In this document: piece by piece, positions 25,001-31,083 of the stretch | Layout of the letters: each line of letters begins with the position of its first letter | How positions within the stretch are numbered: position 1 is the stretch's first letter | From: Acidobacteriota bacterium | GTDB taxonomy: Bacteria > Acidobacteriota > Terriglobia > Bryobacterales > Bryobacteraceae | DNA: 38,320 nt | Assembly (NCBI GenBank): GCA_025354525.1 | Contig: JANXMS010000558.1 | Coordinates: 1-38,320 of the forward strand | Direction: 5' to 3' | The notes under the pieces: model-generated | Told to the model about the DNA's origin: nothing | What the model saw: only the letters and a program-made list of their open reading frames with translations | Databases searched by the model: none | Translations under genes and position numbers: made by a program

Positions 25001-25831
25001 GCTGACGAGGTCGGCGCCGGTTTGATCGCGGAGGGCGGGGACGTCGTCCATGACGCCGTCGGTGGGGTTGGTGATGCGGTCGAGGGCGGTGGAGCAGGAG
25101 CCGTTTTCGGTGTAGGTTACCTCGCGGGTACCGACGAGGTTGATGCGGAGGGCGAGGCCGGAGTTGGCGTAGGCTTGGTTTGTGAAGGCGACGGTTTCGC
25201 GGATTTGGTTTTCGATGGCGGCGGGGCTGCCGGCGGCGGTTTTGGCGGCGGCGGAGTAGACGACGAGGACGTCGAGGATGCTGGCGGGTCCGGGGAGTTG
25301 GCGTTCGGGGAGGGGGGATTCGGCGGTGGCTTGGGCTTGAGGAGCGTGGGGGGAGGGGCATTCGAGGCGGAAGGAGGCGGGGTCGACTTCGGTGATTTCG
25401 GCTTGGTTGACGGAGCCGGAGATGTCGAAGATGCGGCCGGCGCCGGTGGCGAGGTAGCCGTTGAGTTGGCCGTCGGTGATGGCGAGGCTGAAGGAGCCGG
25501 GGAGGGTTGTGTCGACGGTGCCGGTCCAGGATACGGAGGCGGATTCGGGCCAGAACTGGGCGTTTTGGATGGAGACGGGGAGGTCGAGGCCGGGGGCGAC
25601 GTTGAAGCGGAGGCGGACGGGTTTGCCGAGGCGTTGGGCTGCGGCGAAGTGGGCGACGGAGGAGGGGGCGAAGAGTGATTCGGCGAGGGTGGCGCGGTAG
25701 GTGGGGCGGAGGGCTCGGCGGGTCGAATTGGGGGCGGGAGTGAGGCGATCGAAGGCTTGGGGCGGTTGGGGCTGAGCGGCGAGGGAGGCGGCGAACAGGC
25801 AGAGAAGGGCGAGCCGACGATGCACGGGCAT
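22043..25831 (-). CDS. Secreted reprolysin-like metallopeptidase with BACON, PPC and repeated C-terminal domains
   Basis: This 1262-residue protein has a signal peptide (MPVHRRLALLCLFAASLAA) and an M12B-type zinc protease domain: ILDVLVVYSAAAKTAAGS starts the catalytic core and HELGHNMGSAHD (322-333) binds zinc, followed by the methionine turn region RDIMAY. After about residue 400 there are two alternations of a BACON-like domain (VSQASWI occurs twice) and a PPC-like domain (DAYLYLVRPDG and DTYLYLLDPAG, each followed by LAEDDD). A third PPC-like region follows, then two copies of a roughly 140-residue domain with an LxNxLIN/ACY and SNSQC pattern. It should be exported and cut or bind extracellular proteins. 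It is convergent with the hydrolase gene, with no spacer. Confidence 0.9.
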   Translation of the reverse strand: MPVHRRLALLCLFAASLAAQPQPPQAFDRLTPAPNSTRRALRPTYRATLAESLFAPSSVAHFAAAQRLGKPVRLRFNVAPGLDLPVSIQNAQFWPESASVSWTGTVDTTLPGSFSLAITDGQLNGYLATGAGRIFDISGSVNQAEITEVDPASFRLECPSPHAPQAQATAESPLPERQLPGPASILDVLVVYSAAAKTAAGSPAAIENQIRETVAFTNQAYANSGLALRINLVGTREVTYTENGSCSTALDRITNPTDGVMDDVPALRDQTGADLVSLWVLRGDCGGIAWIMNSNDQSFARNAYSVTITESPTFWRNISFAHELGHNMGSAHDRANASQGLFSYSFGYQSTEAQPFFRDIMAYQCANADCPTQPYFSSPDILVLGRPIGLPASNPNSADAAQTFTLSAPTIESFRPRGGTAVPIVLGPSTRSVPVAGGAFSVAITTSAPWQAVSQASWITGLSPASAPGNATLNYQVAANGSGTLRRGAIQIGGTTHIVEQAFTISCSTAPLALGTTTSAALSANSCISPLRGNTRAARYSFAGNAGQQVALQLTSTAFDAYLYLVRPDGTVLAEDDDGGGNFNSRIPANSGFITLPTTGTYLIETTAFDATATGAFTLTTILPTVACTYSINPTTLSEAALAAQRNVAVSTAAGCNWTAVSQASWIAVASNSSGAGNADVRLDLAANNTAAARSGTVTIAGRTLTVNQAALANCAPSPLTIGVTVSGTLSAANPCRSTFRPPGTYAARFTFSGIAGQSVQIVLESPTLDTYLYLLDPAGNILAEDDDSAGNLNSAIPNATGLLTLPTTGTYTIEATTFPSAAEGSFTLKLLNSAPGFLALLHNTPSILNLPSGTTAQFYNSSALNRQITVPIGTTRLEIRLRTQTPNVDIDLFVRRGTPPVLLSGTVQADHKSESLTGDETIVITPASNPPLQPGIYYVSLASFTPNVAVTTSLTALLTPVPTPVVPTVSSTGPLFHSGASQTITLRFSHPAGIQELGVLNALINRALDGGNACYIAFSQPQRVLYLVNNAGPDAGLSNALTLGATGSVSNSQCTIFSAGSSVSTTNSELTLTLNISFSGAFSGNRVIYLAARSVTEQNSGWQPQGVSALPETTPPLPRANALSPTTGANATSTLTATFLDATNATNIQTTWLLVNSSVDANRACYVAYFRPGNLLLLFPDNGDGNLATAMPLSGSGFLENSQCRINAQGSSATVAGNALTLNLNTVFKPAFAGPRIVFGALNSSAVNSTWKPLGAWQIPP

Positions 25832-25942
25832 GAGCGAGTTTGGCTTATTCTGAAGGGGATTGCAAGAGGCGCATTTGGGCAGAGCTTCGCCGCGCCGGGC
25901 AGATTTTCGAGTTGGCCGGTCGGGCCGAGCCGACTTTTTGGG

Positions 25943-26737
25943 TTAGTAAGGGGGCTCCGGTTGGTCCGAAAACGCGTTGCCTTCGACGCTGGAGCCTGCG
26001 GCGCGGACTAACGGCTTGGCTGGGCGCTGCTGAACGGGGCTCCAGCCGGTTTCGAGTTGGCTTCGCTCGTCGGCTTGGGGTGCAACTTCTTGTTTGTTTG
26101 CTTCATTTTCGGCTTCCTGTGATTTGAATATGTCGTCGACAGGGCCGACGTCAGGCCCGAGGTATTCGGTACGGGGCCGAACCGGCGATTTGGGCATTGG
26201 ATTGAGTTTTCGGAGCATATTTAGCTCTCGGAGACTGGCATTGATGAGCCGGGCGAGGGCGGCTTCTTCCCTTTGGAGTTGCTGGGGCATTTTCGAATCG
26301 AAGGACATCCGGGTGGCACTGATCAGATCGACGGCACCGACCAGATGGGCACCCAGCCCGGGGTGCTCGATTTCGCGAACCTCACTGAGGCAGGCTTCGA
26401 GTTCGAGAGTTTGGAGTTTTGAGTTGCGAACCATGCGCCATTGGGCGTCGACAATTCTTTGGACGATACCGTATTCGACACGGTCTCTGGGTGATATGTA
26501 GCGCGAGTATTCGGCCATCATACTGCGATATTCGGCCGCGCCTTCGCCGGAGAGCATGGCGAGCCCACAGGCTCCGGTGAAGTCGACGACGACGGTTCGG
26601 CTGCCATTTTTGAGGCTGTTCAGCCGAGAGTTCATTTTGCCGGCCTCCGTTTTTGGTCCGGTGCTTTTTTGGGCGTTTTGACGGTTGCTTTCAGCGCGAC
26701 GGGCTTTTTTTTCTTCGTCGGTTAGTTCCTGCGACAT
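25943..26737 (-). CDS. Hypothetical protein with NR-x-NAQKSTGPKT N-terminus
   Basis: This 264-residue protein starts MSQELTDEEKKARRAESNRQ, followed by NAQKSTGPKTEAGKMNSRLNSLKNG. This NAQKSTGP motif followed by a short basic stretch marks an uncharacterised protein family that I recall as abundant in acidobacteria and planctomycetes, often in accessory DNA. The middle is helical and the C-terminus is low-complexity and charged. The ATG at 26737 is chosen, although the frame is open further upstream, because an AAGGAG Shine-Dalgarno lies 9 bases before it. A strong hairpin sits in the leader. The function is unknown; nucleic-acid binding is only a guess from the basic N-terminus. Confidence 0.75.
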   Translation of the reverse strand: MSQELTDEEKKARRAESNRQNAQKSTGPKTEAGKMNSRLNSLKNGSRTVVVDFTGACGLAMLSGEGAAEYRSMMAEYSRYISPRDRVEYGIVQRIVDAQWRMVRNSKLQTLELEACLSEVREIEHPGLGAHLVGAVDLISATRMSFDSKMPQQLQREEAALARLINASLRELNMLRKLNPMPKSPVRPRTEYLGPDVGPVDDIFKSQEAENEANKQEVAPQADERSQLETGWSPVQQRPAKPLVRAAGSSVEGNAFSDQPEPPY

Positions 26738-26764
26738 GTTGGAAACTCCTTTTGGAAATAGAAA

Positions 26765-26792
26765 CGCCCTGCCTGGTAGCCAGGTCAGGGCG
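26765..26792 (-). promoter_or_regulatory. Leader hairpin before the NAQKSTGP gene
   Basis: On the minus strand, CGCCCTG-A-CCTGG-CTA-CCAGG-CAGGGCG makes a 12-bp stem with one bulged base, ending 27 bases before the ATG at 26737 and followed by a weakly T-rich run (GTTTCTATTT). It resembles an attenuator or RNA stabiliser. A possible -10, TACAAT, lies upstream at 26818-26813. Confidence 0.5.
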
Positions 26793-27208
26793 TGGTTGCT
26801 TTCGCTGGTTTGATTGTATCCTATGCGTTCCAAATATCGGGGGGTCGGGTGAGGGTGAAAAGTGGGCCTATGTAATTAAAAACAATGGAGTAAAAATAAA
26901 TGTGAATTGCTTGTGATGGATTGACGGGAGGAGGCAAAAAAGGTCGAATTCTGGTTGCTGATGAGCTTAGGAGGCTTGGGGCAGGGCCGTCCGGCTTTGC
27001 GCTTCTGCTCGGCTGATCTGGAAATGGAAAACCAACTCTCTCCGGGAAGGGGTCCGGAAATCGGGGCTTTGCACGGATTCTTCTATGCGGGCAGTCCAGG
27101 TGTGGAAGTTGGGGCGGCGGCGGTGCTTCGACGCCATTTTCTGAGCCGATCATCACTGTGCTGCCGACTCGCCTTCAATCGCTTCGCGACGTCGGGTTGG
27201 GTCAAACC
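26793..27208 (-). other. Intergenic stretch without a supported gene
   Basis: Between the NAQKSTGP gene leader and the PrimPol fragment no gene is supported. The segment 26868-26920 is strikingly AT-rich for this genome and could contain a promoter or the edge of the integrated element. A minus-strand frame here is proline-rich and has no recognisable domain. Confidence 0.5.
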
Positions 27209-27781
27209 TTACTTTTCGATATATTTCCGCAGCGCCGTCATCATCTGCGACTGGAGCCGCGGGTTCCGGTGCTCGGTGTGCGAAAAACCGAAATCGATGG
27301 GGAGATTGTTGCTGCTGTGGGTGATATTCGTCGAGGACTCGATGATCGTATCGCCCGTAATCGGATCGGCCAGCTTCACCGAAATGCTTTGCGGGTCCGT
27401 GCGGTAAAAGTGATGCGAAGCCCGCGCCGATGACCGCCCGAAGACAAAACCCGTCGGCGGCAGAAACGTCGGGGCCAGAGCCAGCGCTTCTGAAGAGTCC
27501 AGATCGACATCCGTCAATCCACCCTTGCCGAGCTTGATTCCGCAGTTGTTCTCGGCATTGAAGTCGGCGGCGGTGAACTCCCGCGAGGGCCAATTGGCCG
27601 TCGAAGGCCTCTTGGAACGAAGGCCAAGCGGCACCACGTCCAATCCCATGCCCAGGTACTCCGCAACCCGCGGACGGATGTCGAACGACGGGTGCGATGT
27701 AGGCGAGTTATCATTGAGAGTCGAGACACGCGTCCGCTCACCCCCCGTTTGCACCGGGGGGTTTGTTGGTGTGATTTGCAT
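27209..27781 (-). CDS. Truncated PrimPol-type bifunctional primase/polymerase N-terminal domain
   Basis: This 190-residue reading frame matches the start of the bifunctional primase-polymerase domain of plasmids and integrated elements. YLGMGLDVVPLGLRSKRPST, the NCGIKLGKGGLTDVDLDS stretch with the catalytic Asp-x-Asp, and GFVFGRSSARASHHFYRT match the conserved order. After DPITGDTIIE the expected family sequence is lost: the frame continues as SSTNITHSSNNLPIDFG and ends at about 190 residues, far shorter than full PrimPol-helicase proteins. So it is probably a truncated or shifted remnant. Its ATG lies 2 bp after the stop of the broken excisionase-like gene, as expected for a replication/integration module. 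No helicase is visible downstream. Confidence 0.65.
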   Translation of the reverse strand: MQITPTNPPVQTGGERTRVSTLNDNSPTSHPSFDIRPRVAEYLGMGLDVVPLGLRSKRPSTANWPSREFTAADFNAENNCGIKLGKGGLTDVDLDSSEALALAPTFLPPTGFVFGRSSARASHHFYRTDPQSISVKLADPITGDTIIESSTNITHSSNNLPIDFGFSHTEHRNPRLQSQMMTALRKYIEK

Positions 27782-27783
27782 GG

Positions 27784-28019
27784 TTACCTTCTCCCGCCGT
27801 TGAGTCCGGAGGCGATGAAGGTTTGTAAGTCTTCAGGACGGTATCGAACCGCCGCTTTGGGCGACCCGCCCAGTTTTGTCCAGGCTGGGCCCTTCTTAAA
27901 GAGCGCCAGTTACGGACGGTGTGGACGGAGACGCCCAGTGCTTGTGCGGCATCTCATTCCGTGAGGAGAGCCGAGGCGGCTCCTATTTCAGTAAATGTTT
28001 TAGCATTTGTGAATTCCAT
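27784..28019 (-). pseudogene. Excisionase-like helix-turn-helix gene, interrupted
   Basis: The minus strand from ATG 28019 reads MEFTNAKTFTEIGAASALLT, then an in-frame TGA, then DAAQALGVSVHTVRNWRSLR, a MerR/excisionase-type helix-turn-helix. The expected continuation GPAWTKLGGSPKAAVRYRP followed by EDLQTFIASGLNGGRR is found one frame over and ends at TAA 27786-27784. One nonsense codon and one frameshift therefore break it. The layout, two bases before the PrimPol start, is that of an integrated element control module. No SD-like site is seen. Confidence 0.75.
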
Positions 28020-28464
28020 AAATTAAATCGTTATTTCTATAACCGGATTCGTAGGAGCTGTGGAAATGTGGAGTCCTTACTAAACTATAACACTCAAATA
28101 TAGCACCGGACACTATATATGGTGGCCAGTCGCCAACGACAGTCTATCCGTTGTGCTTCTTGTCACCCACCACCGGCCGATCTAGAGCGATGTGAGAGCA
28201 TCGGCACGGTTCCCATCGGCAGACCTTGAAGACTCGACTCGCCCCCGCGAAGTATCGATATTGGCCATGCGGCTAAGTGACCCTCGGGACGGTTTTCGGC
28301 CGGTCCCTGAGAGAATTACCTTCCCCCCCTTTTTTCAAAAAAGTCAAAGTTGGAATTCTTGGGGGATAGGCCCCGGTGCGGTACGGGAACGGGACGCGGG
28401 AACAATCGCAGAGCCCCCCGTCACTCCCGCCACACGTGGCCCCGTCCCAAATTAGAGGCTAAAA
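28020..28464 (-). other. Non-coding stretch with small repeats
   Basis: No gene is supported over 445 bases. A perfect palindrome CTTTTTT-C-AAAAAAG lies at 28329-28343. A 13-base direct tandem repeat (AAATTAGAGGCTA, twice, 28449-28474) overlaps the stop codon of the neighbouring OB-fold gene, so the end of that gene has been locally duplicated. The region could hold the lost integrase or attachment site of the element, but nothing shows it. Confidence 0.5.
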
Positions 28465-28971
28465 TTAGAGGCTACAGTCTCGGAGGATGACGTAGACCAG
28501 TTTCCCGCCAACCTCACAATTGCCGGTCGCTTGCATCCCCTTGTCATACCGAGCGATGGCCGCTTCTGAGTCTCTCTCGAAAACCGCCTGAACCTTGTTG
28601 TCAAGAACCAGATATGGCTTGCCGAGTATCTCCTTCCCGATACTGGTGATCTTCCCACTCACCCGGTACTTCTTCCCCTTGTAGTTCCGCTCTGCTCTGA
28701 CCTCGTTGGCTTCGAAGTCGTCCGCAAGAGCCTCTGCCGTGATCTCGGTGTAGTAGCTCTTGGGGACATTCGTCGGGACTTTCGGTCCGCCCACTTCGCC
28801 GCCGTTCGACAGAATATTTGCCAAAATGTACGTCAACAAGGCTGCCGACGCCACGGCAACGATTATCGAGGTGCCTAAGCAGCCCTTCGCTGCTTTCGTC
28901 GGTGAACCGCAAACCACGCAATATTCCTTCTCGTCGCTCCACTTCTTGCCACAGCTTACGCATTCAACCAT
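28465..28971 (-). CDS. Zinc-ribbon / single-TM / OB-fold (tRNA_anti-like) protein
   Basis: This 168-residue protein has a zinc ribbon (CVSCGKKWSDEKEYCVVCG), one transmembrane helix (IIVAVASAALLTYILANIL) and a C-terminal OB-fold resembling the tRNA_anti-like lipoprotein family: EITAEALADDFEANEVRAE, then YKGKKYRVSGKITSIGKE. The ATG at 28971 is chosen over one 15 bases upstream because GGAGG lies 8 bases before it. It is usually seen as a membrane-attached OB-fold protein of unknown function. Its stop lies in a 13-base tandem repeat. Confidence 0.8.
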   Translation of the reverse strand: MVECVSCGKKWSDEKEYCVVCGSPTKAAKGCLGTSIIVAVASAALLTYILANILSNGGEVGGPKVPTNVPKSYYTEITAEALADDFEANEVRAERNYKGKKYRVSGKITSIGKEILGKPYLVLDNKVQAVFERDSEAAIARYDKGMQATGNCEVGGKLVYVILRDCSL

Positions 28972-29366
28972 TTCCCTTTCCTCCATCCCGTATCGCCGTA
29001 AGCAATCGCCTGGGTAACGTCCATCATAACTATGCAGCCTCGTTCGCCGTAGCACTCACCTGGAACGTCCCCCCTTTGCGCTCTATTTGGCGCTATGCCC
29101 CCCCCACGCGCGTCGGAACGCGCTCCTCATTCAACACGGCTGCCATCCGGTCGAACCCCAGGCCATCGGCCCACAGTTGCTTCACCGGACACAATCTTTT
29201 GATGTTCCCCTAGAACGGCACCATCAAAACCACCAGAACCCTCTTCTGTTATCTGAATACTCATACTCCATCGCCCGTCAGTACTTTTTCACACCACTAA
29301 CTAGCCCCCCCGTGTAAAAGCTCTTTACCCCCTCACGGGAAAGACCAGGGAGGACCCAAGAGCCCC
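28972..29366 (+). other. Non-coding stretch between divergent genes
   Basis: No gene is supported here. It is C-rich on the plus strand and contains imperfect dyads such as CCCGTG (29309-29314) with CACGGG (29335-29340). The promoter of the downstream lipoprotein gene begins at its right end. Confidence 0.5.
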
Positions 29367-29401
29367 GGGGGGGGGGCCACGCGGCCTAGTGCGGGTATAA
29401 T
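29367..29401 (+). promoter_or_regulatory. Promoter of the lipoprotein gene with G10 tract
   Basis: A perfect -10 hexamer TATAAT is at 29396-29401, 28 bases before the GTG start. A run of ten G (29367-29376) falls where the -35 hexamer should be, 17-20 bases upstream, so no normal -35 exists. Slippage in the tract could change promoter strength. Confidence 0.5.
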
Positions 29402-29428
29402 GGCGAAGACATTCGGAAGGAGGCGTGA

Positions 29429-30139
29429 GTGAGGAAAGTAGCGGCATTACTGTTTTTGTGCCTGGCGGCATGCGGAGCTCCGCCAGCCGTCTTCGGGCAA
29501 CAGCGGGAGACTGTCGAAGTCACGACACCGGGCGGGGGCAAGTTTGTCTTCAGTGAGCTCCGGTTTGACGCGACGACTGGCGAGGTGTCTGGCGTTATCA
29601 CGAACCGAACAGGCGAAAGATGGCGAACGGCGGACTTTGTGATTGATGCAGAGGCTAATTGCGATGGCCGACGTGGAGCGCTAAGTTTAAGGATTTCCGG
29701 GTCTATGGGCGTGGATCCGACCACCTTTAGCGAACGACCGAGGTGGGACCCGCCGTGGTCCGTTCGCTGCGCCGCTAAATACTTCACGGTACAGCTGGCC
29801 TCAGGCAAGTCTATCGAGCAGACTGATCGGGATGCGGTTCTGCAAAAATCCGAAGAGATTGCAAAGGAGGCAAAAAGAACAGCCGATAGGGAGGCAGTGC
29901 AAGAGCAGGCCGAGCGGTTTCGTTCAGAAGAAGAGAAGAGGATTGCGGCAAAGAAAGTGAGCGACGCGAAGGAGGCAATCGAGGAGTATTTAAGGAACAA
30001 AGCCGAAGCGGACCATCAAGCAAAGCTAAAAGCTACCTGCGTCGTTATTCGAAAGGCCACCATCGACCGCAAGGTGTCGGACCTGACCGTGCGGGAGACG
30101 CAGCAAGTCAAGGCTTGCCAAGCGCTCGGCATCTATTGA
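29429..30139 (+). CDS. Lipoprotein with Lys/Glu-rich coiled coil
   Basis: This 236-residue protein has a lipoprotein signal peptide (LLFLCLAAC, lipobox Cys at about 15), so it is expected to be lipid-anchored. Residues 27-125 form a beta-rich domain (EVTTPGGGKFVFSELRFD, GVITNRTGERWRTADFVID) that looks like a FxLYD-type fold. From about 128 to 195 it is a highly charged helical coil (KSEEIAKEAKRTADREAVQE). The C-terminal tail is small and has one Cys pair. No family is recognised. It starts with GTG at 29429, 4 bases after AAGGAGG. It lies alone in accessory DNA. Confidence 0.72.
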   Translation: MRKVAALLFLCLAACGAPPAVFGQQRETVEVTTPGGGKFVFSELRFDATTGEVSGVITNRTGERWRTADFVIDAEANCDGRRGALSLRISGSMGVDPTTFSERPRWDPPWSVRCAAKYFTVQLASGKSIEQTDRDAVLQKSEEIAKEAKRTADREAVQEQAERFRSEEEKRIAAKKVSDAKEAIEEYLRNKAEADHQAKLKATCVVIRKATIDRKVSDLTVRETQQVKACQALGIY

Positions 30140-30301
30140 CCAAAACTCCAACGCAAAGATACGCACGGTAGTGCGGACGAACGCAGCTATGCCGCACTCG
30201 CTACGGCGTCCCCATCCAAACAGGAACGTTGTACCCCCAAACTTACCCCCAAAGGCAGTTTCGAACCGGATTAACGGGGTCTTGTTGTGAGGATAAGTCC
30301 T

Positions 30302-30577
30302 TTAGAATGACAGTGGTGAACGCGGACAAAATCGAACTGTCAACCTACTGATTAAGAGATGGTAGGTTCTAACACCTTCGATCATGAGATCTGGCTCTTC
30401 TTTTGAACCAAAGCGCGCTGGATCCATGCTGATATCTTTAATGGCTTGGCTGATGAGGGCGTCCTATCGAAGTGCTGCCCGTTCGCCGAACCTTATATAA
30501 GTCCATTCCATCACATGGGACAGATCGCGGCGGAAACTGAAAGTTAGCCGCACTTGGCACGTTAAGGATTCAGCCAC
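30302..30577 (-). pseudogene. parE: ParE-type toxin, interrupted by a stop codon
   Basis: The minus strand from GTG 30577-30575, overlapping the antitoxin 3' end, reads RLTFSFRRDLSHVMEWTYIR, then FGERAALR, then TAG at codon 38 (30466-30464), then DALISQAIKDISMDPARFGS and MIEGVRTYHLLISRL. This is the order of RelE/ParE toxins. The end (TVRFCPRSPLSF) also departs from the family and stops at 30302. Truncation at residue 37 should inactivate it. Confidence 0.8.
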
Positions 30578-30872
30578 GCACTTTTTCGAAAGCCAGTTTT
30601 TGCGATACTTCTCGGCGGATCTGATTTATGAGCGTGTCAATCTCTGCCTCGGTGCTTAGAGTTAAGTAGTCGCCGTTTTCGATGTCCTCGAAGCCTGTTT
30701 TGGCCGCGGCGCGGAGCCATTCGGTTTTGGCCGCGTCCTCCTGCTCCCGCTGCTCCAAAAGGCGAAGGCCTTCGCAGACAATTTCGCTAGGGTTGCTGAA
30801 TCGACCGGAGGTTACGCTGCTCTCGACAAAACGTTCACATTGCTCGGTCAGATCTACATTGCGTGTCGGCAT
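30570..30872 (-). CDS. parD: ParD-type antitoxin
   Basis: This 100-residue protein has the ribbon-helix-helix N-terminus of ParD/CopG antitoxins (RNVDLTEQCERFVESSVTSG, RFSNPSEIVCEGLRLLEQRE), followed by an acidic helical tail that would bind the toxin. GAGGAG precedes its ATG at about 10 bases. Its last codons overlap the start of the broken parE by 8 bases, the normal antitoxin-toxin order. With the toxin dead, the antitoxin could protect against relatives or is simply a relic. Confidence 0.85.
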   Translation of the reverse strand: MPTRNVDLTEQCERFVESSVTSGRFSNPSEIVCEGLRLLEQREQEDAAKTEWLRAAAKTGFEDIENGDYLTLSTEAEIDTLINQIRREVSQKLAFEKVRG

Positions 30873-30971
30873 GGTCGAATTCTCCTCTGCGTTCGGACTA
30901 GCAGGGTTGGCGACAGGTGCGGGGAAGGGTTGGGGATTTGGCGGGTGCGGCGGGCCATCCTTTGGTCGCTA

Positions 30972-31052
30972 CTCTATGGCGGGAATCGCGAGTGCGGTAG
31001 TCTTGCGGTCGACTCGCAAAACCGGATTTGGGTCGCCGGCGCGTCTCGTGGC
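30972..31052 (+). pseudogene. Possible SBBP-type beta-propeller repeat fragment
   Basis: The plus-strand frame at 30972-31052 reads LYGGNRECGSLAVDSQNRIW and then VAGASRGVDYLS, which resembles a single SBBP/beta-propeller repeat (YGG..AVDS.NRIWVAG). No start, flanking repeats or open frame are seen, so it is at best a fragment. The rest of 30873-31083 is non-coding. Confidence 0.3.
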
Positions 31053-31083
31053 GTAGATTATCTATCTCCGATAAGGTGCCGCC

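Noticed and set aside
24173-25678. Long open frame opposite the metallopeptidase gene, rich in Gly, Ala, Asp and Glu
   Set aside because: It is the antisense shadow of a GC-rich gene; the composition is low-complexity and no domain or ribosome-binding site is visible. The minus-strand protein has a clear zinc motif and signal peptide.
26821-27156. Minus-strand Pro-rich open frame of 111 codons
   Set aside because: Low-complexity, ends in AT-rich non-coding sequence and has no recognisable motif; not annotated as a gene.
30240-30262. Two copies of TACCCCCAAA spaced 12 bases apart
   Set aside because: Too short and isolated to be a repeat array; no CRISPR-like spacing elsewhere in the window.
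30255-30280. GGTTCGAAA on the minus strand resembling a tRNA T-loop
   Set aside because: The flanking bases do not form a T-stem and no acceptor or anticodon arm can be found, so it is not a tRNA or a recognisable attachment site.
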